Origin: Betaproteobacteria bacterium HGW-Betaproteobacteria-1
GTDB lineage: Bacteria; Pseudomonadota; Gammaproteobacteria; Burkholderiales; Methylophilaceae
Assembly (NCBI GenBank): GCA_002842435.1
Contig: PHCX01000008.1
Span: forward strand, 142,291-206,290
Reading direction: 5' to 3'
Length of the DNA: 64,000 nt
In this document: in pieces, positions 33,661-41,419 of the stretch
Numbering within the stretch: position 1 is the first letter of the stretch
Layout of the letters: each line of letters opens with the position of its first letter
Program-made: the position numbers and the translations under genes
Notes under the pieces: generated by a model
What the model saw: the letters and a program-made list of their open reading frames with translations, nothing else
Databases searched by the model: none
Told to the model about the DNA's origin: nothing

Positions 33661-33670
33661 CGCCGGGTAG

Positions 33671-33712
33671 CCTCACACCCCCATCCTAACCTTCCCCCTG
33701 TCAGGGGGAAGG
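33671..33712 (+). repeat. Left 42-bp inverted repeat
   Basis: Begins CCTCACACCCCCATCCTAAC and ends in the 23-nt palindrome. The TGA stop codon of the DUF559 gene and its last codons fall inside this repeat. Confidence 0.9.
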
Positions 33713-34099
33713 CGTGTTGAGGTTTAACGACACTGTAATGGTGCGATGAATTTGCTCAACTACATCTCCAGTATTTTGCAGAACTTCATTGTTCCAGAAA
33801 CGCAGAATTTTCCAGCCTTGCTGCTCCAGCCATTCGGTACGTGTTCTGTCTGAAGTCAGCAATTCGCCGTGTTGACCTCCATGCACCTCGATAGCCAATT
33901 TCACCTCAATACAGGCAAAATCCAGAATAAATTTACCAACCGGATGTTGGCGCCTGAATTTCAGACCGTCTATCTGTCGACCGCGCAATCTTCTCCATAA
34001 GTGAGATTCTGCATCAGTCATCTTGCTGCGCAATTGACGAGAGAAGTTTCTGGATTGCGGTGAAATTCTTTGCATGCTTTGATAATTCAATAAACTCAA
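33701..34099 (-). CDS. DUF559 endonuclease-like protein (Vsr/PD-(D/E)XK-related)
   Basis: 132 residues. The family pattern is clear: RNFSRQLRSKMTDAESHLWRRLRGRQI, LKFRRQHPVGKFILDFACIEVKLAIEVHGGQH, RTEWLEQQGWKILRFWNNEVLQN. The Asp of ILDFAC, the Glu of AIEVHGGQH and the following His/Gln match the nuclease core of DUF559 proteins, related to Vsr endonucleases. The start is taken as TTG at 34099 because the right repeat ends in GGGGGAAGG, giving an AAGGA site 9 nt upstream; ATG at 34075 is an alternative. The C-terminal residues NTPSP and the stop are encoded in the left repeat. The gene is in the opposite orientation to the DUF2157 gene. Confidence 0.85.
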   Translation of the reverse strand: MSLLNYQSMQRISPQSRNFSRQLRSKMTDAESHLWRRLRGRQIDGLKFRRQHPVGKFILDFACIEVKLAIEVHGGQHGELLTSDRTRTEWLEQQGWKILRFWNNEVLQNTGDVVEQIHRTITVSLNLNTPSP

Positions 34100-34109
34100 T
34101 ACTTTGTTT

Positions 34110-34151
34110 CCTTCCCCCTGACAGGGGGAAGGTTAGGATGGGGGTGTGAGG
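34110..34151 (-). repeat. Right 42-bp inverted repeat
   Basis: Perfect reverse complement of 33671-33712. On the minus strand its end supplies the Shine-Dalgarno-like GGAAGG ahead of the DUF559 start. Confidence 0.9.
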
Positions 34152-34212
34152 TTACCGACTACAACCTCTAGTCGCCAGCCCAGCCTTATTCAAAGCCAAT
34201 TCAAATTGGATA

Positions 34213-34959
34213 CTACCCGCCGCACACCTTGCACGCCGGGTCCTTGGCCAGCTTGAGCGAGCGCCATTCCATATGTAGCGCGTCCAGCAGCAACAAGCGC
34301 CCCTGCAAACTCTGGCCGATGCCCATCAACAGTTTCATCGCCTCCGCCGCCTGCGTGGTACCGATAATGCCCACCAGCGGCGAGAACACGCCGCTCTCTG
34401 CACAGCGCAGCCCTTCCTCGTTGCCGATCTCCGGGAACAGGCAGTGATAACAGGGGCTGTCATCAGCACGCATATCAAACACCGTCACCTGCCCCTCGAA
34501 ATTGATTGCAGCACCTGACACCAGCGGCTTGCGCAGTTTCACGCATATGCGGTTGAGTGCGTAACGCGTAGCGAAATTATCACTGCAATCAATCACCACA
34601 TCGGCCTCAGCTACCAGTGCCTGCAGGCTATCCTCGGTCGAACGCTCGCATACAGTGCGCACCTCCACATCCGGATTGATTTCATAGATAGACTGCTGCG
34701 CAGAAACTGCCTTGTTGATACCGACCGATTGCGTGGTATGGATGATCTGCCGCTGCAGATTGGTGAGATCCACCACATCGAAATCGCAGATCGTCAGCTT
34801 ACCGACTCCGCCCGCCGCCAGATAAAGCGCGGCCGGCGAACCGAGCCCACCAGCACCGACGATGAGCGCATGGCTGTTGACCAGTTTTTCCTGGCCTTCG
34901 TAACCGATTTGCGGGAGAAGAATGTGCCTGCTGTAGCGCAGGAGTTGGTTGTCGTTCAT
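34213..34959 (-). CDS. moeB: MoeB/ThiF-type adenylyltransferase
   Basis: 248 residues, E1-like enzyme that adenylates the C-terminus of a ubiquitin-like sulfur carrier (MoaD or ThiS). Blocks: RYSRHILLPQIGYEGQEKL, ALIVGAGGLGSPAALYLAAGGVG (nucleotide binding), DFDVVDLTNLQRQIIH, ADVVIDCSDNFATRYALN, and zinc cysteine pairs in PCYHCLF and the C-terminal ACKVCGG. MoeB or ThiF identity cannot be settled by eye; no moaD, moaE or thiS is nearby. It begins 5 bp after the pseudopilin stop, so it is the last gene of the MSHA-like operon, an unusual place for it. Confidence 0.88.
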   Translation of the reverse strand: MNDNQLLRYSRHILLPQIGYEGQEKLVNSHALIVGAGGLGSPAALYLAAGGVGKLTICDFDVVDLTNLQRQIIHTTQSVGINKAVSAQQSIYEINPDVEVRTVCERSTEDSLQALVAEADVVIDCSDNFATRYALNRICVKLRKPLVSGAAINFEGQVTVFDMRADDSPCYHCLFPEIGNEEGLRCAESGVFSPLVGIIGTTQAAEAMKLLMGIGQSLQGRLLLLDALHMEWRSLKLAKDPACKVCGG

Positions 34960-34964
34960 AAGGG

Positions 34965-35687
34965 CTAATGCAGTTGACCTGCTTGTATCATTGCGTTGTA
35001 AAGGACGTAGGGCGAAATCCAGACGACAATGTGATCAAAAGTCGATGTTGGGCTTTGACTTACAAATTGCGTATCCGCACCCGGCACAGTCGGATTCTCG
35101 TCTTCATCAACACCTTGCGAAGCCAAGGCGCCAGTAGGGCCAAGCGAATAGATAATAGCAACTGCATTATCAATCAAATAAGTTGCCGGACAGTTATCAG
35201 CCTCTGGGCACACCACGAGGTCAGGCGCAAGATTTGCCACACCAACCACATTCATCTCATTTGCCGTGGTGAAATCTGGCGTAGCTGCGCCACCCGCAGT
35301 GATAACCTGGGTCACCCCATACAGTATCGGATTATTCCAGCCATCAATTGCCAATCCATCTTCATTTGCAGGCTGCAATCCCAATGTGGCGGCTGGCAGA
35401 TAGCCAAGTTGATTGGTGCACGTGCCACCGCCTGCCGGACTTTCCAATCCACCACTGACTGCAGTTGCAGGGCAGGGCAAGCGACCATTGGTTTGCGCAA
35501 AGCCAATCAATGCTCTTTTTGCAATTTCAAGCTGATTTTCAGTTTGCGATCGAAATGTATTCTCACGTTGCGCCTGCAGCGGCAATAGCAACGCCGCGAG
35601 GACAAACCCCAGGATGACGAGAACGACTGCGAGTTCAACCAGGGAAAAACCCTGCTGACCCCTGGTTTTTAGACTGACAATTTTCAT
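34965..35687 (-). CDS. Type IV pilin-like (pseudopilin) protein
   Basis: 240 residues. The prepilin leader ends in RGQQG, followed by FSLVELAVVLVILGFVLAAL: a proper cleavage site, Glu at +5 and the hydrophobic helix. The C-terminal part (RLPCPATAV, NQLGYLPAATLGL, DGWNNPILYGV, LVVCPEADNC) has paired cysteines and resembles large GspG/H-type minor pilins. The start overlaps the stop of the preceding cysteine-rich gene. It is the only typical class III signal-peptide protein in the window and could be the main fibre subunit or a minor pilin. Confidence 0.85.
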   Translation of the reverse strand: MKIVSLKTRGQQGFSLVELAVVLVILGFVLAALLLPLQAQRENTFRSQTENQLEIAKRALIGFAQTNGRLPCPATAVSGGLESPAGGGTCTNQLGYLPAATLGLQPANEDGLAIDGWNNPILYGVTQVITAGGAATPDFTTANEMNVVGVANLAPDLVVCPEADNCPATYLIDNAVAIIYSLGPTGALASQGVDEDENPTVPGADTQFVSQSPTSTFDHIVVWISPYVLYNAMIQAGQLH

Positions 35688-37507
35688 GGCGCGACTATAT
35701 AAACCCTGTCGTTGTAATTGGTGTTTCTGCGCAAGTAATGCGCATCGAAGACCAAATCTTCATCCGCATTTTCGATACTGTCCATATAATCGTTCACTTC
35801 ACAAGACGGCCTTACCTGATCCGCACCTTTGGATACCGCAACAGCGGGGGCAAGCAAAGACCCTCCGGTTCCAATCAACATGGCAGTAACATCGTCTCTT
35901 GTACCTGTTGTCAGATTACCAGCTTCGCCACGCGAAGTCCGATAGTAAAAGTATTCATACCAACGATTGGAGATTATCCAAGTTGGCAAAGCAGACGTTC
36001 CGGTATTAAAAGTCGGATCACTGCAACCAAGCCCACCTGAACCCGGACCAAACCCTGAACAAACCAACTCCCTGCTAAAAACTGTTCCACAAGCGTTCGA
36101 TAACGAACATCGGAGCGAACTCGTAGTAAATTCACCATTAAACCTAACGCTACTTGCATTTACCACGAAGATAGACATATCAGTTTCACAGCTGCCGGAT
36201 GCATCGCATGTAAAGATGTCACCGCCCTCATTGCAGCTGCCCGCACCAGTACAAGTGCATGTGGTTCCGCTATGTGTACATGAACCACTGTTCGATGTGA
36301 AAGCAGCACCTGATTTAGTAAATTCAACACTAGCTATCTGATCAAAACCCAAATCACAGGACGTGGTGACTTTTAATTCGATAGGGAAGAATCCGACTAG
36401 TTCCTGCGTGTATGTACACCCGGAATCGGCTGGAGAGATAGGTAGCAAGCCTCCGGACGACTCTCGAGTCAAATCATGAGGAGGCGCAGCGGGCTCTCTG
36501 CAGCCATAGTTTTTTGCAGCCCCAAGTGGGGCGGCATAAGGGAAATATCCGACATCGCGTCCATTAGGTCTACTTGCCGATGCCGGCTCAACATAGTTCA
36601 GCAACGCTTCCCTGATTTCATTTGCAGCGCGCTTTTCTACAGCGTAAATCAGCTCATCTATGGTGATAAAAACCAACCGATCGTTAAACGTGTTACTCAA
36701 GGTCGCATCACCACCCATTACAAAGTCCTCATCCGGCTGGTCATAATCCCGGTTAGAGTATGTCATTGCACCTATCGTAATCTGATCAAGAAAATGCGCT
36801 GATGTAGCAGTATTCGTTCGATTCTGACCAGGCAATGGAGGGCCGGGGGAAATAATGACAGCTGCAACCCTGTCCGATAACACATTCCCATTTATATCCC
36901 TGACAATCAACCAAGGATAGGAACTGCTCGCATCTGTACCATCGTAGGGTTTCGGCTTAACAGCATCCACATTCACCATCCCCGGATTGATAACCGGATT
37001 TATAGCGGGTGCCTCATAATTTCTGACCAGATTTCTGGAAACTGCATACCAAAGTGGATTCCCAGCTGCATCCCTGAAATCCGGCAAACCTTTTCTAGTA
37101 GCTGCCATGCAATTTATGTCGTTAGTATCTCGGGAAGGCAGCATCCCGATCAAAAACTGATAATTAAACGGCACTGCAAAAAAACAATCAGCACCGCCAT
37201 CTGCATATCCTGCGGCATCACTTCCGCGATTGGGATAAGGCATCATTCCCGGCAAATCCCGATAGGAGACAGACCACGCGAGCAATGCTTCCTTTGCCTG
37301 CCCCAAGGTCTGCATGGTCTTTTCTTCCTGCTGTACTCTGAGTGAATCGGCATTGTAGGAGTTGATCAGCAATGCGACGGCTGCAAGGCCAACGATGAAC
37401 ATGATGACTATCAGGGCCGCGCCCTGCTGCCTGAAACAGGAGGCAGACGAATGCTCGCGCTCAAGGCCCTTCATTCGGACTTGCTCCGATGGTTCCGGCA
37501 TCCTCAA
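35684..37507 (-). CDS. Large PilX/MshP-like protein with a cysteine-rich central region
   Basis: 607 residues. Near the N-terminus RQQGAALIVIMFIVGLAAVALLI is the prepilin-like helix of PilX-type proteins, without Glu at +5. LGQAKEALLAWSVSYRDLPGMMPYPNRG resembles the segment after the helix in large minor pilins. The middle (about 395-445) holds a dense cysteine run: CTHSGTTCTCTGAGSC, then CDASGSC. The C-terminus is unknown. The start overlaps mshK by 47 bp; an internal ATG at 37474 reduces that to 14 bp. By eye the gene is more AT-rich than its neighbours. It may be a tip or adhesive component (inference). Confidence 0.7.
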   Translation of the reverse strand: MRMPEPSEQVRMKGLEREHSSASCFRQQGAALIVIMFIVGLAAVALLINSYNADSLRVQQEEKTMQTLGQAKEALLAWSVSYRDLPGMMPYPNRGSDAAGYADGGADCFFAVPFNYQFLIGMLPSRDTNDINCMAATRKGLPDFRDAAGNPLWYAVSRNLVRNYEAPAINPVINPGMVNVDAVKPKPYDGTDASSSYPWLIVRDINGNVLSDRVAAVIISPGPPLPGQNRTNTATSAHFLDQITIGAMTYSNRDYDQPDEDFVMGGDATLSNTFNDRLVFITIDELIYAVEKRAANEIREALLNYVEPASASRPNGRDVGYFPYAAPLGAAKNYGCREPAAPPHDLTRESSGGLLPISPADSGCTYTQELVGFFPIELKVTTSCDLGFDQIASVEFTKSGAAFTSNSGSCTHSGTTCTCTGAGSCNEGGDIFTCDASGSCETDMSIFVVNASSVRFNGEFTTSSLRCSLSNACGTVFSRELVCSGFGPGSGGLGCSDPTFNTGTSALPTWIISNRWYEYFYYRTSRGEAGNLTTGTRDDVTAMLIGTGGSLLAPAVAVSKGADQVRPSCEVNDYMDSIENADEDLVFDAHYLRRNTNYNDRVYIVAP

Positions 37508-37976
37508 CTTCCTCCTGCGGCCTGTCGGTCATCCTCGCCTTGTCCTCGGAAACACTATCCGTCTCCGGCACATAGACCTGTCCGGCCTTGAGCTTGAGGT
37601 CGCGGCCGATGGAGGGGATGCTGATCTGCACTTGGTTGCCGTTCTGCGGCAGTTTTTTCACGTGCACATCACCGGCTGCATCGTTTTCCTGCACCGGCGT
37701 GTTGTTGATCCAGACCGTGCCTTTCTTGCCGTCGCTGCGGGTGATATAACCCTGCACAGAAACGCTGCGCGGGGCGGCTGGGGCAACAATGACTTCTTCA
37801 GTTTGTTCGTCCTGCATTTCCTGCGCGCTCGGCGGTTTGCTGGTGAGCCTGAGCTGGTCGAGTCGTGCGCGTTCAGCGGGGGTGGTGAACAGGCGACCTT
37901 CAAGCGGAGCGGCATTGACGCTATTCATGGCGAGCAATTGCGCGGTCACCAACAGAATGATGAGGTTCAGCTTCAT
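37461..37976 (-). CDS. mshK: MshK-like MSHA biogenesis protein
   Basis: 171 residues with a signal peptide (LIILLVTAQLLAMNSVNA). The middle has a conserved short beta module (VQGYITRSDGKKGTVWINNTPVQ, ISIPSIGRDLKLKAGQVY) seen in MshK and other small pilus-assembly proteins. Assignment rests mainly on position after mshI and mshJ. It overlaps mshJ by 4 bp and the downstream PilX-like gene by up to 47 bp. The C-terminal third is acidic and disordered (DEQTEE earlier, EEVEDAG at the end). Confidence 0.75.
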   Translation of the reverse strand: MKLNLIILLVTAQLLAMNSVNAAPLEGRLFTTPAERARLDQLRLTSKPPSAQEMQDEQTEEVIVAPAAPRSVSVQGYITRSDGKKGTVWINNTPVQENDAAGDVHVKKLPQNGNQVQISIPSIGRDLKLKAGQVYVPETDSVSEDKARMTDRPQEEVEDAGTIGASPNEGP

Positions 37977-38590
37977 GGCTGCGCTCCCAATACGGCCGGT
38001 TCACGCACGGTCAGCCAATCCAGTTCGCAATCGGCTTGCAGATTCGGTAGGAATTTGTCGAAGCTGGCGACGGACCTTTTGCTGATTTCACATTGACGCA
38101 GGATAAAGGGCGTGATTTTGCGCGCCCGCAGTTCGTCCAGCAACAACAGTAGATCGCCTTCATGCAGCATGGCCAATTCCAACTTCATGATTGAACGATG
38201 CAGAGACATCGGCCCCGGGTTCAGGTTGAATGCCGGCTTGTAGGCTTCCTGCACGCCGATGCTGTAGTTGATGCCGAACAGCTTGTTTTCCTGATGGATG
38301 GTGCGCAGGTTATCGACCCATTCGATGCGGCGTTCCTCGCCGATGAAGCCCTCGCTGATCAGACGCCGGTAGACCGGCAGATAACGCACGATGGTTTCCT
38401 TCTCCTGGCCGGAAGACTGATAGCGCTGTCTGGCCTGATTGAGCTGCATCTCCTGCGCCTGTAATACGGCCTCGGTGGCAGTTTTCTGCTGATGGGCGAA
38501 ATACACCAGCGCCGCCATGCAGACCACGACCAGCACCAGCACAGCAAGCGGAATCTGCAGAATGCGCCATTCTTGCGGAGTCAGTTTCAT
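37973..38590 (-). CDS. mshJ: MshJ-like (PilO-type) assembly protein
   Basis: 205 residues. A single N-terminal membrane helix (IPLAVLVLVVVCMAALVYFA), a coiled-coil stretch (AVLQAQEMQLNQARQRYQSS), then a small alpha/beta domain with RRIEWVDNLRTIHQENKLFGINYSI and the LHEGDLLLLLDELRARKI segment typical of PilO/MshJ. It forms the inner-membrane alignment complex with MshI. It overlaps mshI and mshK by 4 bp each. Confidence 0.85.
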   Translation of the reverse strand: MKLTPQEWRILQIPLAVLVLVVVCMAALVYFAHQQKTATEAVLQAQEMQLNQARQRYQSSGQEKETIVRYLPVYRRLISEGFIGEERRIEWVDNLRTIHQENKLFGINYSIGVQEAYKPAFNLNPGPMSLHRSIMKLELAMLHEGDLLLLLDELRARKITPFILRQCEISKRSVASFDKFLPNLQADCELDWLTVREPAVLGAQP

Positions 38591-40179
38591 GTGACCGGCT
38601 CCTCGCGCTTGAAGATCACGCGCAGCTTGAACAATGCCGGTGTCACCTGCGCCGTGCGTTCATCGGTGGTACTACCCTGCAGGTTGGAATAGGAGCTGAC
38701 ATTGACCGGCGCCTGCAGCACATCGACCTGCGCTACGGATGCATCTGCCTTGAGCCTTTCCATCAGGCGATTGACGCTCTCCAGCGCGGCGCGGTAATCG
38801 CCGCTGAAGCGACGGATCTCGCCGTTTACAAAGGCGACCTCATAGAGATAATTGGGGTCAGGCACGAAAGCAGAAGCGACCGGACTGGCCGTATTGATCG
38901 CCACCGGCCCGCCACTGCGGTCACCATCCTTGGGGTCGGCATCATTGCTCAGCGTCCAGGCCAGCCGGTTGATGTCGATCTCTGGCGAAGCATTAACGGC
39001 CTTGCTGATCACCTGCATCGCCCGTTGCGGCAGGCTGGCATTCTGCATGATGGCCGTTTCCAGCTCCGCCACAGTCTGCAGATCAGCTGCGGGGATTGGT
39101 GTAGCCGGGAAGTCCTTGGCAACTTCTTCATACAGCTGCTGTTGATGCACGGTTGCCAGTGCCGCCTGCTCGGTATGTGTCCGGTTGTCGTAACCGTGCT
39201 TGAAGAAAACCGCCGATGCCGCCAAGCCAAGCAGCAGAACGATGGCCGATGCCGCATTGATCGACTGACGGATGACGTTGAGCTGATGATGCTTGCCCAG
39301 TGCGATAGGTGCCAGATTGTCCGGCACGGTACCGCTGGCGACCAGTTGCATATGCAGCAATTCCGGATTGTCGCGCAGCAGCACCGGATCCAGCTTATAG
39401 CCTTGTGCCAGTTTGACCAGATCTATGGTTTTACATTCAAGGCCGCTTTCGTGCCCGACATCGCGGCACAGTGTCTGGCTGTTATTCTGATGGGATGGAA
39501 TCAGTACGGTGAGTTGTGTCGCCCGGTTGATGAAGCGCTGGCTGTCCAGATAAAGTCTGGCCTTTTCAGTCTCTGCCACATAGAAGAATTCGATCGAACT
39601 CTTCGCTTCCTCGGTGAATGGCACCAGTCGGCTGATACGCAGACGGCCATTGTGCAAATAGGTTTGACGGAGTCCACAGGACAATCGCTCGGTCAGCAAA
39701 ATATCCGGATCACTGATCTTGAGGCGGCGCACGAAATGCTGGCTGACCATGGACAGCAGATAAATGCCGACCAGCGGCATCTGCTGTGCCTGCAGGCGTT
39801 CGATCCAGGGCTGCAGCAGTTCGCCATAAGTCAGCGCGGCAAACAGGAAACGGTCATCCTTGCGCTTCAGCGGCTCGCGGTTGATGAAATGCGCCGTTCG
39901 GTAAGGCGTGCTGCGGTAAACCTGACTCAGCTTGCGATTGATCAACTCGCGACGGGCGTTGCCCATTGTGTGCGGCAGGGTCTCGAGGCGATAGTCTTCC
40001 TCCACCACATCGACCAGCAGGTAAACCTTGGTACCTTCATGCTTTTGCAGATAGCGGCCAAAGTCCTCATGCCCTTGCGGGTCATTCCTGAACACCTGAT
40101 GCGACAACAGTTTGCCGAACTGCCATTTACCGGCGAGCAGCCTGTTGTTCGTTGCACAAAGGACGATTTTTGAAAACAT
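38587..40179 (-). CDS. mshI: MshI-like (PilM/PilN fusion-type) assembly protein
   Basis: 530 residues. The N-terminal half is a cytoplasmic domain related to PilM/MshI (FSKIVLCATNNRLL, FGRYLQKHEGTKVYLLVDVVEEDY, RLETLPHTMGNARRELINRKLSQ). A membrane helix lies near residues 295-315 (SINAASAIVLLLGLAASAVFF). The periplasmic PilN-like part (coiled coil and the VNGEIRRFSGDYRAALESVNRLMERLKAD domain) makes up the rest. It should link the MshE/G motor to MshJ. It lies 31 bp downstream of mshG. Confidence 0.85.
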   Translation of the reverse strand: MFSKIVLCATNNRLLAGKWQFGKLLSHQVFRNDPQGHEDFGRYLQKHEGTKVYLLVDVVEEDYRLETLPHTMGNARRELINRKLSQVYRSTPYRTAHFINREPLKRKDDRFLFAALTYGELLQPWIERLQAQQMPLVGIYLLSMVSQHFVRRLKISDPDILLTERLSCGLRQTYLHNGRLRISRLVPFTEEAKSSIEFFYVAETEKARLYLDSQRFINRATQLTVLIPSHQNNSQTLCRDVGHESGLECKTIDLVKLAQGYKLDPVLLRDNPELLHMQLVASGTVPDNLAPIALGKHHQLNVIRQSINAASAIVLLLGLAASAVFFKHGYDNRTHTEQAALATVHQQQLYEEVAKDFPATPIPAADLQTVAELETAIMQNASLPQRAMQVISKAVNASPEIDINRLAWTLSNDADPKDGDRSGGPVAINTASPVASAFVPDPNYLYEVAFVNGEIRRFSGDYRAALESVNRLMERLKADASVAQVDVLQAPVNVSSYSNLQGSTTDERTAQVTPALFKLRVIFKREEPVT

Positions 40180-40210
40180 GCCGTATTAACTATGCCTATT
40201 TAACTAATGC

Positions 40211-41416
40211 CTAGATATTTAACTTGCCGAAGGAATCGTACACCGGACCCAGCACCGAGAACATGATAAACGCCAGTATGCCGCCGAGCAGCACCGTCAA
40301 CGTCGGTTCGATCAATTTCATCATCTTCTCGATCGACTCGTTGACGTCCCGATCATAAAAGTAACTGATCTTCAGCAGCGATTTATCCAGACCGCCAGTG
40401 CCCTCACCGACGCGGATCATGCGCACGACCAGCGGCGGGAACAGTCCGGCGTTACGGAAACTCTCGCTCATGCTGTCACCGGCATTGATCTGTTGCTGTG
40501 CGCGGCTCAAGGCATCCGCCACCACGCGATTGGCGACGATCTCCTCGCAGGTCTTGATGGCGTCCAGAATCGGGATGCCGGTCTGGTACATCAGTGCGAA
40601 ATAGCGCGCAAAACGGGCGAGAATGATCTTTTGCAGAATATCCCCCACCACCGGAATATGCAGCTTTACATAATCGAACTTGTAACGCGCCTCCGCGCTT
40701 CTGCGCACCATGATGGCAATCACGACGGCAAGCAGGAAAGGCACGGAAACAATGATCCACCAATAGCTGACGAAGGTGTTCGACATGAAGATCAGCACAC
40801 GCGTCTCCAGCGGCAGCTCCTGCCCCATGTTCTGCAGGAACGACACCATCTGCGGCACCAGATAACTCATCAGAAACGCCACCGCTCCCAGCACCACCAC
40901 CAGCACGAAACTGGGATACGCCAGCAGCCGCTTGGTCTGCGAAACCAGTTCATCCTGCCACTTGAGCGTGGCCGCCAGATTGTCGAACACTTCGGGCAGG
41001 CGGCCGGTCTGTTCGCCGGCCTGCACCAGGCTGACAAAAACATGGCTGAAGACATTGGGGTATTCCGCCATGGCCTGCGACAGCATCCTGCCGCCTTCGA
41101 CCTCGGAAACCAGGCCGCCGATGACTTTCTGAAAATGCGGATTCGATGTGCTGTCGCGCAGGTCGATCAGACCGTCCAGCAAGGGCACGCCGGAACTGGT
41201 CAACTGTTCCAGCTGAAAACAGAACATCATCAGGTCTTTATGGCTGACCGTCTTGCGGCTGAACAGCGAAGCCGACTTCTGGATCTGACGGAAAGTGATC
41301 AGGTCCAGCCCGATCTTTTCCAGACGCAACTCAAGGTCGATCTCGTTCAACGCGTCGATCTCGCCCTGTGCCGAACGGCCTGTCTGATCCACCGCCTTGT
41401 AGTTATAGGTTGGCAA
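40211..41416 (-). CDS. mshG: MshG, type II secretion F / PilC-like platform protein
   Basis: 401 residues. Two T2SSF domains are visible. The first is MMFCFQLEQLTSSGVPLLDGLIDLRDSTSNP with FSHVFVSLVQAGEQTGRLPEVF; the second is ARFARYFALMYQTGIPILDAI with PPLVVRMIRVGEGTGGLDKSLL. Three membrane helices are present, including the last one (PTLTVLLGGILAFIMFSVLGPVY). It is the inner-membrane platform on which MshE acts. It begins 3 bp after the mshE stop. Confidence 0.93.
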   Translation of the reverse strand: MPTYNYKAVDQTGRSAQGEIDALNEIDLELRLEKIGLDLITFRQIQKSASLFSRKTVSHKDLMMFCFQLEQLTSSGVPLLDGLIDLRDSTSNPHFQKVIGGLVSEVEGGRMLSQAMAEYPNVFSHVFVSLVQAGEQTGRLPEVFDNLAATLKWQDELVSQTKRLLAYPSFVLVVVLGAVAFLMSYLVPQMVSFLQNMGQELPLETRVLIFMSNTFVSYWWIIVSVPFLLAVVIAIMVRRSAEARYKFDYVKLHIPVVGDILQKIILARFARYFALMYQTGIPILDAIKTCEEIVANRVVADALSRAQQQINAGDSMSESFRNAGLFPPLVVRMIRVGEGTGGLDKSLLKISYFYDRDVNESIEKMMKLIEPTLTVLLGGILAFIMFSVLGPVYDSFGKLNI

Positions 41417-41419
41417 GAC

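Larger units (their letters stand above)
33671..34151. mobile_element. 481-bp DUF559 cassette bounded by perfect 42-bp inverted repeats
   Basis: The left (33671-33712) and right (34110-34151) ends are perfect 42-nt reverse complements; allowing one mismatch, the match continues to 33666 and 34156. Inside each end is a 23-nt palindrome (CCTTCCCCCTG-N-CAGGGGGAAGG), so each end can fold by itself, like REP elements. The only gene inside is a DUF559 endonuclease filling the space between the palindromes. No transposase and no target-site duplication were seen. Mobility is inference. Confidence 0.7.

Noticed and set aside
34965..37507. Prophage or secreted toxin cargo genes
   Set aside because: Both proteins have prepilin-type N-terminal helices and are in overlap with msh genes, so they belong to the pilus operon.
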